Origin: Pseudomonas baltica
GTDB taxonomy: Bacteria > Pseudomonadota > Gammaproteobacteria > Pseudomonadales > Pseudomonadaceae
DNA: 64,000 nt
Direction: 5' to 3'
Assembly (NCBI RefSeq): GCF_014235765.1
Contig: NZ_JACMYH010000006.1
Span: 124,001 to 188,000 of the forward strand
Positions 7,863 through 16,893 of the stretch are shown piece by piece (positions within the stretch are counted from its first letter, which is position 1; each line of letters opens with the position of its first letter). The notes under the pieces were generated by a model, which searched no databases, was not told the origin of the DNA, and saw nothing but the letters and a program-made list of their open reading frames with translations. The translations under genes and the position numbers were made by a program.

Positions 7863-9527
7863 ATGGCTCAATACGTCTACACCATGCATCGGCTGAGCAA
7901 AGTCGTTCCGCCGAAGCGGGAAATCCTCAAGAACATTTCGCTGTCCTTTTTCCCCGGCGCCAAGATCGGCGTGCTCGGCCTGAACGGCTCGGGCAAATCC
8001 ACCTTGCTGAAGATCATGGCTGGTGTCGACAAGGAATTCGACGGCGAAGCCCGCCCGATGCCCGAGCTCAACGTTGGCTACCTGCCTCAGGAACCACAGC
8101 TCGACCCGACCAAGACCGTGCGCGAAGTGGTCGAGGAAGCGGTCAGCGTGATCAAGGACGCCCAGGCCCGCCTGGACGAGGTCTATGCCGCCTATGCCGA
8201 ACCGGACGCCGACTTCGACAAGCTGGCCGCCGAACAGGCCAAGCTCGAGTCCATCCTCCAGGCCAGCGACGGCCACAACCTGGAACGGCAACTGGAGGTC
8301 GCTGCCGACGCTCTGCGCCTGCCGGCCTGGGATGCCAAGATCGAGCACCTGTCCGGTGGTGAGAAACGCCGCGTGGCCCTGTGCCGCCTGCTGCTTTCGG
8401 CCCCCGACATGCTGCTGCTCGACGAACCGACCAACCACCTGGATGCCGACTCCGTCGCCTGGCTGGAGCACTTCCTGCACGACTTCCCCGGCACCGTGGT
8501 CGCGATCACCCACGACCGTTACTTCCTCGACAACGTCGCCGGCTGGATCCTGGAGCTCGACCGCGGCGCCGGCATTCCGTACGAGGGCAACTACTCTGGT
8601 TGGCTCGAAGCCAAGTCCGATCGCCTGGCGGCCGAATCCAAGCAGCAGTCGGCCCACGAAAAGGCCATGAAAGAAGAACTGGAGTGGGTGCGCAAAGGCG
8701 CCAAGGCCCGCCAGTCGAAATCCAAGGCCCGCCTGCAGCGCTTCGAGGAAATGCAGTCGCAGGAATTCCAGAAGCGTTCGGAAACCAACGAAATCTACAT
8801 TCCGGCCGGTCCGCGCCTGGGTGACAAGGTCATCGAATTCAAGAACGTCACCAAGGGCTACGGCGACCGCGTGCTGATCGACAACCTGTCGTTCGCCATG
8901 CCCAAAGGCGCCATCGTCGGCGTGATTGGCGGCAACGGTGCCGGTAAATCCACCCTGTTCCGCATGCTCATGGGCAAGGAACAGCCGGATTCGGGCAGCA
9001 TCGAAGTGGGCGAAACCGTCCAGCTGGCGTGCGTGGATCAAAGCCGCGACGACCTGGACGGCAGCAAGACCGTGTTCCAGCAGGTCTCCGACGGTTCGGA
9101 CAATATCCGCATCGGCAACTACGAAATTCCGTCACGCACCTACGTGGGCCGCTTCAACTTCAAGGGCGGCGACCAGCAGAAGTTCGTCAAGGACCTCTCT
9201 GGTGGTGAACGCGGTCGCCTGCACCTGGCGCTGACGCTGAAGGAGGGCGGTAACGTCCTGCTGCTCGACGAACCGTCCAACGACCTCGACGTGGAAACCC
9301 TGCGTTCGCTCGAAGAAGCCCTGCTCGACTTCCCCGGCGCGGCCATCGTGATCTCTCACGATCGCTGGTTCCTCGACCGCGTGGCCACGCACATCTTGGC
9401 CTACGAGGACGACTCCCAGGCCGTGTTCTTCGAAGGCAACTACACCGAGTACGAAGCCGATCGCAAGAAACGCCTGGGTGAAGCGGCTGCCCAGCCGCAC
9501 CGGGTCCGCCACAAGAAACTGGCGTGA
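7863..9527 (+). CDS. ettA: Energy-dependent translational throttle protein EttA (ABC-F ATPase)
   Basis: 554 residues, the normal EttA length. It has two ABC nucleotide-binding domains and no membrane segment. Domain 1 has Walker A GLNGSGKST near residue 40, signature LSGGEKRR near 164 and Walker B LLLDEPTNHLD near 185. Domain 2 has GGNGAGKST near 358, LSGGERGR near 446 and LLLDEPSNDLD near 468. An acidic arm insert at about 95-140 and the charged linker between domains fit the EttA branch rather than Uup or RbbA. EttA binds the ribosomal E site and couples ATP/ADP levels to the start of elongation. The start at 7863 is preceded by CCAGGTTCATTCC. A strong terminator follows directly. Confidence 0.95.
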   Translation: MAQYVYTMHRLSKVVPPKREILKNISLSFFPGAKIGVLGLNGSGKSTLLKIMAGVDKEFDGEARPMPELNVGYLPQEPQLDPTKTVREVVEEAVSVIKDAQARLDEVYAAYAEPDADFDKLAAEQAKLESILQASDGHNLERQLEVAADALRLPAWDAKIEHLSGGEKRRVALCRLLLSAPDMLLLDEPTNHLDADSVAWLEHFLHDFPGTVVAITHDRYFLDNVAGWILELDRGAGIPYEGNYSGWLEAKSDRLAAESKQQSAHEKAMKEELEWVRKGAKARQSKSKARLQRFEEMQSQEFQKRSETNEIYIPAGPRLGDKVIEFKNVTKGYGDRVLIDNLSFAMPKGAIVGVIGGNGAGKSTLFRMLMGKEQPDSGSIEVGETVQLACVDQSRDDLDGSKTVFQQVSDGSDNIRIGNYEIPSRTYVGRFNFKGGDQQKFVKDLSGGERGRLHLALTLKEGGNVLLLDEPSNDLDVETLRSLEEALLDFPGAAIVISHDRWFLDRVATHILAYEDDSQAVFFEGNYTEYEADRKKRLGEAAAQPHRVRHKKLA

Positions 9528-9534
9528 ATGAAAA

Positions 9535-9567
9535 ATGGGGCCCTCTTTGCAGGGCCCCATTTTTTTG
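9535..9567. terminator. Intrinsic terminator after ettA, usable in both directions
   Basis: The stem ATGGGGCCCT pairs with AGGGCCCCAT around a six-base loop, with A5 on the left and T7 on the right. It separates ettA (+) from the convergent Gre-family gene (-). Confidence 0.92.
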
Positions 9568-9611
9568 CTTGGTGAATGGATATCGGCTGGCCAACAGAGC
9601 CGGCGTATCAC

Positions 9612-10109
9612 TCAGGGGCCTGTCTGGATGCCCGTGACTTCCACGGTCAGGTCACCCGCAGGCCGACGCCATACGCGTTCTTCACCGACTTCTGCGCCCA
9701 GCAGTGCGCGACCCAGCGGCGACGCCCAGTTGATCAAGCCAACACCGGCGTCTGCCTGGTCTTCGCCGACCAGACACACGCGCTGCTCGGCGCCCTGGTC
9801 ATCGGCAAAAGTCACCCAGCTGCCGATCTGCACCTTGGCGGTGGACGTGACCGGTGCCACCACTTGGGCATGTTGCAGGCGGTGCTGGTAGTAGCGCATG
9901 TCCCGGCTCAGGTCGGCGACACGCTGACGGTCGGCGCGCTCACCCATTGCCATCTGCTCGGCCTGCAGTATCTGCACTTCAGCGACCCGCGCTTGCAACT
10001 GAGCCAGGCCACTGGCGGTCACGTAGTTGGGCTGCGTACTGATCAGTCGCTCCACGGGTTGGCTCGCCTGTTCGGCGGCCTGGTCTTCATTCACGAATGC
10101 GCGGCTCAT
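9612..10109 (-). CDS. GreA/GreB-family RNA polymerase-binding protein with altered tip
   Basis: 165 residues: an N-terminal coiled-coil region (about 35-95) followed by a GreA/GreB C-terminal domain (about 100-160) containing the family words SPLGRALLGAEVG and VCLVGEDQAD. The frame is open further upstream, but the ATG at 10109 has a strong site GGGAGGAAGACC in front of it. In true GreA the coiled-coil tip reads GDLSENAEY, where Asp41 and Glu44 hold catalytic magnesium in the polymerase channel. Here the corresponding stretch is ADLSRDMRY: the Asp is kept, but Glu44 becomes Arg. Cleavage-factor activity is therefore doubtful; it may compete with GreA/GreB or DksA for the secondary channel. 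It is not a standard greA or greB. Confidence 0.85.
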   Translation of the reverse strand: MSRAFVNEDQAAEQASQPVERLISTQPNYVTASGLAQLQARVAEVQILQAEQMAMGERADRQRVADLSRDMRYYQHRLQHAQVVAPVTSTAKVQIGSWVTFADDQGAEQRVCLVGEDQADAGVGLINWASPLGRALLGAEVGEERVWRRPAGDLTVEVTGIQTGP

Positions 10110-10346
10110 GGTCTTCCTCCCTTGAGGGGCGGTACAACTCGCCCAGCTTGCTGTAGGGGAGCCGAGATGTGCCAACCGAGAGGCTGTACGAGGATCGCGG
10201 TCAAGCCCTACTCCTACAAGAACGGATGCTTGTAGAAGATTGGGCCGCAAAACCGCATCAGAGTTGCATAAGCCGTATTCAACCGGTTCAGCTGAATCGA
10301 GCGGGGCCGCGAGATCGCTGAAGATTGCAGCTGCGTTCATAACCGA

Positions 10347-12200
10347 TCAGTAGTGGTACCACTTCACCTCGAGCATGACTTCGTTGCGCGGCGAGCTCAA
10401 ATGGCTGAACTCGCGCTGGGCGCTCAGGCGCAACCCCAAGTTGCGGGAAACTTCCCACTGCTGATTCAGACTCAGGCTGCGGCGCACTTCGCCATTGGTG
10501 AAGTAGTCACCCTTGCCCTCCAGGCTGAAATTACCCAAGGCGTTCTTCCACAGCACACCGCTGTTGAAACCCGCCGCCGGTGTGACGAACTGGGCAAAGT
10601 CATTGTTGTGTTCCACCCGCGCCGTGCCAAGGGCAAAGCCCAGCAGGTGCTCGCTCAGCTGCCATGTACCGCCGGCACCGCCGTTGACGTGGGACACCAG
10701 ATTCTCGTCGCCATGCTTGCCCAGCACCCGTTCCAGGCCGCCGGTCACCTGCCAGGACAGGGGCTGCAACAGCTCGTTGCGCGGCGTCAGCGAGCGGATC
10801 GTTGCCAGGTCCAACTGCTGCAATTGCCAGTCATTGCCTTCGTACTGACGCACTTTCAAGCCCAGGATCTCGATCTGCGCGCCCAGCGGAAAGCCCTCGG
10901 CGTTGTCATTGAGGTCGTGATAGGCCATGCGCAGCCCGTACTCGGCAAACGCGGTATCACCGCGGGTACCCACCCCCGCGCTCCAGGTGCGTGACTGATG
11001 GCCATCCTCGGGCAAGCCCGGCCGGTCGATATCCAGCGGTGGCGGGGGATTGCGATTGATCGCGCGCAGCAACTGGAAACTGCGCTGGGTCCTTGCCGGA
11101 TCGCGCTCTTGGCCGGTGGCCCGATAGCGCTCGAGGCGAAACGCGGCATCCTGGATCAGCGCCTGCCGTTCCTTGCCCAGCGCCTGAAAACCTTCACTGT
11201 CGATCTGCGCCGTGTCGGCAGCGATCCGCTGTACCCACTGCTGCTCGCTGCTGTCCAGCGGCTTGGCGCGTTCGAGCAACTCGCGCTCGCGAGATGCGCG
11301 ATAGTCGATCTTCTCGACCAGCCCGGCAGCCTTCACCGCCTTCACCGTGTCGGTGGGAATGGCGGTCAGGGGGAATTGTGAGGTCAGGTCCAGGCCTGGC
11401 CTGGCCACCTGAAGCAGTTCGAGCAGACGATACGAGCAGTTTTCATCGAAGAAGAAATAGTCGAACTGCACCTGCTTGAGTTCCCACACATGCTCGACCA
11501 TGCGCCCGGTTTCTTCCGGCGTGAGGTTGAGCCGGTACTCCCACAGGTCGCGGTTTTCCAGGCTGCGGTATTCGGAAAGCTTTTCCTGGTAGGGCACCAG
11601 GGCGAACAAGCCAGGATAGCCGCCTGCCAGGCCCTTCCAGGCGTAGAGAATGCTGTTGTCACCGCCTTCGACATAGGCGCCGAAGTTGATCGCATAGCTG
11701 AGCAGCGCAGTGTTGTTGCTTTGCACATCGGCCTGATCGATGCGCAGCAAGGTATGCCCGAACATCGACGAGGGGCTGTTGAGGTACGCCGCCGGGAATA
11801 TCAGCACGGCGCTGTGGGGCGCCACGTCCGAGAACCACTTGCGGAACTCGGCGCACTCCACGGTCGGCAGGTCGTTCAGCCCGAGCTGCTCGCGCAACCA
11901 GCGGGTACGCGCTGGAAACACGCACTGCGCATGCCGGTCGCCGGTACCTGCGGGTGCATAGATAGCCTTCAGCGTGGCCTGCAGCTCGGCATCCGGATGG
12001 TGCGCGCCATCATCGGCCAGGAAGAATTTGCGGTCATCGACATAGCTGCGCCAGCCGCCGAGCTTGCCACGCTCGTAGTGGCCGACGGAAATCCAGTACG
12101 GATCGTTGGCCAACTGTTGCAGACGCTGAGCGTCGAGGTGCGGAGCGGCATGCAGCGGGGCGCACACACAGAGCGCCAGGAAGGCAAGGCGTTTGAGCAT
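10347..12200 (-). CDS. DUF4105 domain envelope protein
   Basis: About 617 residues with an N-terminal signal peptide (MLKRLAFLALCVCAPLHAAP, cleavage after AA). The central part carries DUF4105 landmarks: LIFPAAYLNSPSSMFGHTLL near residue 136, YQEKLSEY near 206 and FFFDENCSYRLLELL near 253. The last 200 residues alternate polar and hydrophobic positions in beta-strand style and end in aromatic residues (EVKWYHY), suggesting an outer-membrane barrel-like end, but this is inference. The Asn-Cys and His in the DUF4105 part resemble a cysteine-peptidase-like centre. The ATG at 12200 was preferred over a TTG nine bases upstream because it opens a clean signal peptide. A DUF3015 gene lies just upstream on the same strand and may share its transcript. 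Function unknown. Confidence 0.88.
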   Translation of the reverse strand: MLKRLAFLALCVCAPLHAAPHLDAQRLQQLANDPYWISVGHYERGKLGGWRSYVDDRKFFLADDGAHHPDAELQATLKAIYAPAGTGDRHAQCVFPARTRWLREQLGLNDLPTVECAEFRKWFSDVAPHSAVLIFPAAYLNSPSSMFGHTLLRIDQADVQSNNTALLSYAINFGAYVEGGDNSILYAWKGLAGGYPGLFALVPYQEKLSEYRSLENRDLWEYRLNLTPEETGRMVEHVWELKQVQFDYFFFDENCSYRLLELLQVARPGLDLTSQFPLTAIPTDTVKAVKAAGLVEKIDYRASRERELLERAKPLDSSEQQWVQRIAADTAQIDSEGFQALGKERQALIQDAAFRLERYRATGQERDPARTQRSFQLLRAINRNPPPPLDIDRPGLPEDGHQSRTWSAGVGTRGDTAFAEYGLRMAYHDLNDNAEGFPLGAQIEILGLKVRQYEGNDWQLQQLDLATIRSLTPRNELLQPLSWQVTGGLERVLGKHGDENLVSHVNGGAGGTWQLSEHLLGFALGTARVEHNNDFAQFVTPAAGFNSGVLWKNALGNFSLEGKGDYFTNGEVRRSLSLNQQWEVSRNLGLRLSAQREFSHLSSPRNEVMLEVKWYHY

Positions 12201-12238
12201 TGTCGGCAACTAGTTCGGCGAAATCGGAAAGGGGGGAT

Positions 12239-12260
12239 GCCCGCTCCGAAAGGAGCGGGC
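12239..12260 (-). terminator. Stable hairpin in the gap downstream of the DUF3015 gene
   Basis: GCCCGCTCC GAAA GGAGCGGGC is a perfect 9-bp stem with a four-base loop. On the minus strand it lies between the DUF3015 stop and the DUF4105 start. No U-run follows, so it may only weaken transcription into the DUF4105 gene or protect the upstream message. Confidence 0.5.
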
Positions 12261-12269
12261 GGGTCGAGC

Positions 12270-12758
12270 TTAAGCCTGGGTGGCGTATTTGGCCAGACGT
12301 GGATCGTTTTTCAGGACCGCGATGGTGTTGCTGTGTACGTCTTCAGCGGTGCTGTCGGCGCTGCTGAAGATCTGCTGGAAGTGCTCGTGGGTAACCGACT
12401 GGAAGTAGGCACGGTCTTCGGGAGCGACGCCCAGAACCACGGCATAGGTGGTCAGTGCTTCGCCTTGGCCCTTGGCCATGTCTTCGGACAGCTCGTCCAT
12501 CATGCCATTCATGGCAATCCAGGATTTACCGCCATAGGTCAGTGCAGCGTTGGTGGAGCAGCCGTTGGTGCCCGAGGTCATGCCGAAGGTGGCGTTGCCC
12601 GAAGTGCCGTTGGTGGTGGAAGCCAGGAAGTGCGCCGGAGTGCCGCGCTGGCCTTCGAACAACATGTTGCCCCAACCGCAATCCGGACCGCCTGGCGCTT
12701 GTGCCATGGCATTGATCGAGACGGCGGCGAACAGAGTACCCAGCAGAATCCGTTTCAT
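12270..12758 (-). CDS. DUF3015 family secreted protein
   Basis: 162 residues with a typical signal peptide (MKRILLGTLFAAVSINAMAQ, cleaved after MAQ or AMA). The mature part has the DUF3015 features: an early CGWGNMLF motif, FLASTTNGTSGNATFGMTSGTNGC and a helical C-terminal half. Two cysteines (in GPDCGWG and TNGCSTN) could form a disulfide in the periplasm. An AGAGAAC ribosome site precedes the ATG. It is upstream of the DUF4105 gene on the same strand. The family is widespread in gammaproteobacteria without an assigned role. Confidence 0.88.
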   Translation of the reverse strand: MKRILLGTLFAAVSINAMAQAPGGPDCGWGNMLFEGQRGTPAHFLASTTNGTSGNATFGMTSGTNGCSTNAALTYGGKSWIAMNGMMDELSEDMAKGQGEALTTYAVVLGVAPEDRAYFQSVTHEHFQQIFSSADSTAEDVHSNTIAVLKNDPRLAKYATQA

Positions 12759-12985
12759 AGCGTTGTTCTCTTTTTTGATGTGCTTACCGAGGGTCTAAGT
12801 GCCTGGGGATCCAGGACGGGCCGGTTATTTGGCCAGCCGCGTAACTTGGAGTTTAGGCAAGCGTTGCAGTTCCGCACGAAATGAGTAACTTGCAGCCGTG
12901 AGCGTCCAGCCCCGCTGCAGCTTGCACCGCCGCCACAGAAGCGCCCAGAATGACCGCATCTGCCCCGCCGAAGTAAGGATGCCCG

Positions 12986-15427
12986 ATGCCCGATTCCGTA
13001 GCTGCCAGCCTGCGTCTTGCACCCGAGGCACTGACCCGCCCGTTTTCCGCTGAACAGTTCAACTTCACCACCACCAACGACCTGGAACCCTTCCGCGGCG
13101 TCCTGGGCCAGGAGCGCGCCGTCGAGGCCTTGCAGTTCGGCGTCGCCATGCCACGCCCCGGCTACAACGTGTTCGTCATGGGCGAGCCTGGCACCGGCCG
13201 CTTCTCGTTCGTCAAACGCTACCTGAAAGCCGAGGGCAAGCGCCTGCAGACCCCGGCCGACTGGGTCTATGTGAACAACTTCGATGAGCCGCGCGAACCC
13301 CGCGCCCTCGAGCTGCCGCCCGGCAGTGCAGGTGCCTTCATCGGCGACATCGGGGGGCTCATCGACAATCTGCTGGCGACGTTTCCAGCGGTGTTCGAGC
13401 ATCCGTCCTACCAGCAGCGCAAGAGCGCCATCGACCGCGCCTTCAACCAGCGCTACGACCGCGCACTGGATGTGATCGAAAAACTCTCGCTGGAAAAAGA
13501 CATCGCGTTGTACCGCGACAGCAGCAACATCGCCTTCACCCCGATGCTCGACGGCAAGGCCCTGGACGAAGCCGAGTTCGCCCAGTTGCCCGAAGTCGAC
13601 CGCGAGCGCTTCCATACCGATATCTCCAATCTGGAAGAGCGCCTCAACGAGGAGCTGGCCAGCCTGCCGCAGTGGAAACGCGAGTCGAGCAACCAGTTGC
13701 GTCACCTCAACGAAGAAACCATCACCCTGGCCCTGCAGCCATTGCTCGCGCCGCTGTCGGAAAAATACGCCGAGAACGCCGCGGTGTGCGGTTACCTGCA
13801 GGCCATTCAGGTCAATCTGCTCAAGACCGTGGTCGAGCAGCTGGTCGATGACAGCAAGGCCGATGCCCAGGCCCGCAAGCTGCTGGAAGAGCAGTACAGC
13901 CCCAGCCTGGTGGTCGGCCATCACCAGAGCGGTGGCGCGCCGGTGGTGTTCGAACCACACCCGACCTACGACAACCTGTTCGGCCGGATCGAATACAGCA
14001 CCGATCAGGGCGCGCTCTACACCACCTACAAGCAGTTGCGCCCCGGCGCCCTGCACCGGGCCAACGGTGGCTTCCTGATTCTGGAAGCCGAGAAGATGCT
14101 GGGCGAGCCCTTCGTCTGGGACGCGCTCAAGCGCGCCTTGCAATCGCGCAAGCTGAAGATGGAATCGCCACTGGGCGAGTTCGGTCGGTTGGCCACTGTC
14201 ACGCTCACGCCACAGATGATTCCGCTGCAGGTCAAGGTCATCATCATCGGCGCTCGCCAGCTGTACTACGCGTTGCAGGATCACGATCCCGACTTCCAGG
14301 AGATGTTCCGCGTCCTGGTGGACTTCGACGAAGACATCCCAATGGTCGACGAGAGCCTGGAGCAGTTCGCCCAACTGCTGAAGACGCGCACCTCGGAGGA
14401 GGGCATGGCGCCGTTGACCGGTGACGCCGTCGCGCGCCTGGCCACCTACAGTGCGCGTCTGGCGGAAAACCAGGGGCGGCTGTCGGCCCGTATCGGCGAC
14501 TTGTTCCAGCTGGTCAGCGAGGCGGACTTCATCCGCCACCTGGCCAACGAAGAACGTACCGACGCCGGCCACATCGAGCGTGCGCTCAAGGCCAAGGCCA
14601 CGCGCACCGGCCGGGTTTCGGCGCGCATCCTCGACGACATGCTGGCGGGCATCATCCTGATCGACACCAGCGGCGCCGCGGTCGGCAAGTGCAACGGCCT
14701 GACGGTGCTGGAAGTGGGCGACTCGGCGTTCGGTGTGCCGGCGCGCATCTCGGCCACGGTGTATCCGGGCGGCAGCGGCATCGTCGACATCGAGCGCGAG
14801 GTCAACCTGGGTCAGCCGATCCACTCCAAGGGGGTGATGATTCTCACCGGCTACCTGGGCAGTCGCTATGCACAGGAATTTCCCCTGGCCATTTCCGCCA
14901 GCATCGCCCTGGAGCAATCCTACGGATACGTGGATGGCGACAGCGCGTCGCTGGGCGAGGCCTGCACCTTGATCTCGGCGCTATCGAAAATGCCGCTCAA
15001 ACAGTGCTTCGCGATCACCGGTTCCATCAACCAGTTCGGCGAAGTCCAGGCGGTGGGCGGGGTCAACGAGAAGATCGAGGGTTTCTTCCGCCTGTGCGAG
15101 GCCCGCGGCCTGACTGGCGAACAGGGCGCGATCATTCCGCAGGCCAACGTCGCCACCTTGATGCTCGACGAAAAGGTCCTGCAGGCGGTCCGCGACGGCA
15201 AGTTCCATGTCTATGCGGTGCGCCAGGCGGACGAGGCATTGAGCCTGCTGGCCGGTGAGCCAGCCGGTGAACCCGACGAGAACGGCGCGTTTCCCGAGGG
15301 CAGCATCAATGCCCGCGTGGTTGAGCGGCTGCGGGTCATCGCGGAAATGATCAGCGAGGAAGACCTCAAGGAAGCCGAGAAAGAACACGCGCTGGAAGAA
15401 TTGGTCGAGGTCCGGCCAACGGTGTAG
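12986..15427 (+). CDS. Lon-like (LonB type) AAA protease
   Basis: 813 residues. It lacks the classical Lon N-terminal domain and starts directly with an AAA module of the AAA_32 kind: the P-loop is atypical (GEPGTGRFS, with Arg where Lys is expected). A large middle region is followed by a C-terminal Lon protease domain. The Ser-Lys dyad can be placed: Ser653 in DGDSASLG and Lys696 in NEKIEG, a spacing of 43 residues, the same as Ser679-Lys722 in E. coli Lon. A good AAGG site stands 7 bases before the ATG. The gene is alone. Relatives are annotated as ATP-dependent or Lon-related protease; substrates are unknown. The Walker A arginine substitution raises a question about ATP hydrolysis. Confidence 0.9.
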   Translation: MPDSVAASLRLAPEALTRPFSAEQFNFTTTNDLEPFRGVLGQERAVEALQFGVAMPRPGYNVFVMGEPGTGRFSFVKRYLKAEGKRLQTPADWVYVNNFDEPREPRALELPPGSAGAFIGDIGGLIDNLLATFPAVFEHPSYQQRKSAIDRAFNQRYDRALDVIEKLSLEKDIALYRDSSNIAFTPMLDGKALDEAEFAQLPEVDRERFHTDISNLEERLNEELASLPQWKRESSNQLRHLNEETITLALQPLLAPLSEKYAENAAVCGYLQAIQVNLLKTVVEQLVDDSKADAQARKLLEEQYSPSLVVGHHQSGGAPVVFEPHPTYDNLFGRIEYSTDQGALYTTYKQLRPGALHRANGGFLILEAEKMLGEPFVWDALKRALQSRKLKMESPLGEFGRLATVTLTPQMIPLQVKVIIIGARQLYYALQDHDPDFQEMFRVLVDFDEDIPMVDESLEQFAQLLKTRTSEEGMAPLTGDAVARLATYSARLAENQGRLSARIGDLFQLVSEADFIRHLANEERTDAGHIERALKAKATRTGRVSARILDDMLAGIILIDTSGAAVGKCNGLTVLEVGDSAFGVPARISATVYPGGSGIVDIEREVNLGQPIHSKGVMILTGYLGSRYAQEFPLAISASIALEQSYGYVDGDSASLGEACTLISALSKMPLKQCFAITGSINQFGEVQAVGGVNEKIEGFFRLCEARGLTGEQGAIIPQANVATLMLDEKVLQAVRDGKFHVYAVRQADEALSLLAGEPAGEPDENGAFPEGSINARVVERLRVIAEMISEEDLKEAEKEHALEELVEVRPTV

Positions 15428-15622
15428 GTCTCCGAGGGGCCACCCAGCACGGGTCGGCCCCTCTGCGCCATCGTGCAGGCGTCACCCGGCCAGGGTGCGC
15501 CGTCAATTTGTGGAAAACTGACATCTGCAGGCGGCAGGCGGCTGCGACACACCGTCGCACGTCGTGCTTTGCCATGGCCGTGGCTATAATCGTCGCCAAT
15601 TTCCACCACCCTGTGAGCCTCA

Positions 15623-16111
15623 ATGGAACGCTTCATCGAAAAAACCATGTACGCCTCGCGCTGGTTGCTGGCGCCGATCTACGTTGGACTGTCCTTGGGT
15701 CTGCTGGCGCTGGCGCTGAAATTCTTCCAGGAAATCTTTCACGTCCTGCCCAACATCTTCGCCATGGCCGAATCGGAAGTGATTCTGGTGCTGCTTTCGC
15801 TCATCGACATGGCGCTGGTTGGCGGCCTTCTGGTGATGGTGATGATTTCCGGCTATGAAAACTTCGTGTCTCAGCTGGACATCGAAGAAGGCGTCGAGAA
15901 GCTCAGCTGGCTGGGCAAGATGGACTCGTCTTCGCTGAAGATGAAAGTCGCCGCTTCGATCGTGGCCATTTCGTCCATCCATTTGCTGCGCGTGTTCATG
16001 GATGCCAAGAACATCGAGCCGCAGTACCTGATGTGGTACGTGATCATCCATATGACCTTCGTCATTTCGGCGTTTGCCATGGGCTACCTGGACAAGCTGA
16101 CCAAGCACTGA
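15623..16111 (+). CDS. yqhA: YqhA/UPF0114 family inner-membrane protein
   Basis: 162 residues with three to four membrane helices (about 15-35, 53-75, 105-122 and 137-155), matching the length and pattern of the YqhA (UPF0114, TIGR00645) family, including the loop GYENFVSQLDIEEG near residue 75. The ribosome site is weak. A TATAAT at 15585-15590 makes a plausible -10 box about 38 bases upstream of the ATG, although no good -35 is visible. Function is unknown in all members; neighbours give no clue. Confidence 0.9.
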   Translation: MERFIEKTMYASRWLLAPIYVGLSLGLLALALKFFQEIFHVLPNIFAMAESEVILVLLSLIDMALVGGLLVMVMISGYENFVSQLDIEEGVEKLSWLGKMDSSSLKMKVAASIVAISSIHLLRVFMDAKNIEPQYLMWYVIIHMTFVISAFAMGYLDKLTKH

Positions 16112-16252
16112 TTGCACCTGTAGCACGGGCGCATACGGCCCGGCCTGCTGAAGTGCGGGCCTGCAGTGTGCTAGTCTGCTGGCCCTTTTATCCGGGCGCG
16201 CCCTTCATCCCCGCATGAAGATTGCGGCGCGGCCCCGCAGCGGAGCAGTGTT

Positions 16253-16870
16253 ATGTCCGAAGTACAATTGTCGACCGACGAAACCCGCGTCAGCTATGGC
16301 ATTGGCCGTCAACTGGGCGGCCAACTGCGCGACAACCCACCACCTGGTGTCAGCCTGGAAGCCATCCTGGTCGGCCTGACCGATGCGTTCCGTGGCCATG
16401 AAAGCCGTGTGAGCGAAGAAGAGCTGAACGCCAGCTTCAAGGTGATCCGCGACATCATGCAGGCCGAGCAGCAGGCGAAGGCCGAAGCTGCGGCTGGCGA
16501 AGGCAAGGCGTACCTGGCCGAAAATGCCAAGCGTGCCGAAATCACCACCACCGCCAGCGGCTTGCAGTACGAAGTGTTGAGCACAGGCGAAGGCAGCAAG
16601 CCGGCCGGTGACAGCACCGTGCGCGTTCACTACCACGGCACCCTGACCGATGGCACCGTGTTCGACAGCTCCTACAACCGTGGCGAGCCGGCCGAATTTC
16701 CGGTCAACGGTGTGATCGCTGGCTGGACCGAAGCCCTGCAACTGATGCCTGCCGGCAGCAAGTGGCGTGTCCATGTACCGAGCGAACTGGCCTACGGCGC
16801 CCAGGGCGTCGGCAGCATCCCGCCGCACAGCGTGCTGGTGTTCGACGTCGAGCTGCTCGAAGTCCTGTAA
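16253..16870 (+). CDS. fklB: FKBP-type peptidyl-prolyl cis-trans isomerase, FklB type
   Basis: 205 residues: an N-terminal dimerisation region (about 1-75), a helical linker rich in Glu, Lys and Ala (about 65-95) and a C-terminal FKBP domain. The active-site words are VRVHYHGTLTDGTVFDSSY near 124 and WRVHVPSELAYG near 167. No signal peptide is present, so this is the cytoplasmic FklB type rather than periplasmic FkpA. It speeds proline isomerisation during folding. It is preceded by a 140-base gap and followed by a large REP array, and seems to be transcribed alone. Confidence 0.92.
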   Translation: MSEVQLSTDETRVSYGIGRQLGGQLRDNPPPGVSLEAILVGLTDAFRGHESRVSEEELNASFKVIRDIMQAEQQAKAEAAAGEGKAYLAENAKRAEITTTASGLQYEVLSTGEGSKPAGDSTVRVHYHGTLTDGTVFDSSYNRGEPAEFPVNGVIAGWTEALQLMPAGSKWRVHVPSELAYGAQGVGSIPPHSVLVFDVELLEVL

Positions 16871-16893
16871 CCCGCCAGTGGAAACGCGGTTCC

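Noticed and set aside
7382..8362. 326-codon frame overlapping the 89-bp repeats and ettA
   Set aside because: It runs through REP repeats and then the wrong frame of ettA; no conserved residues.
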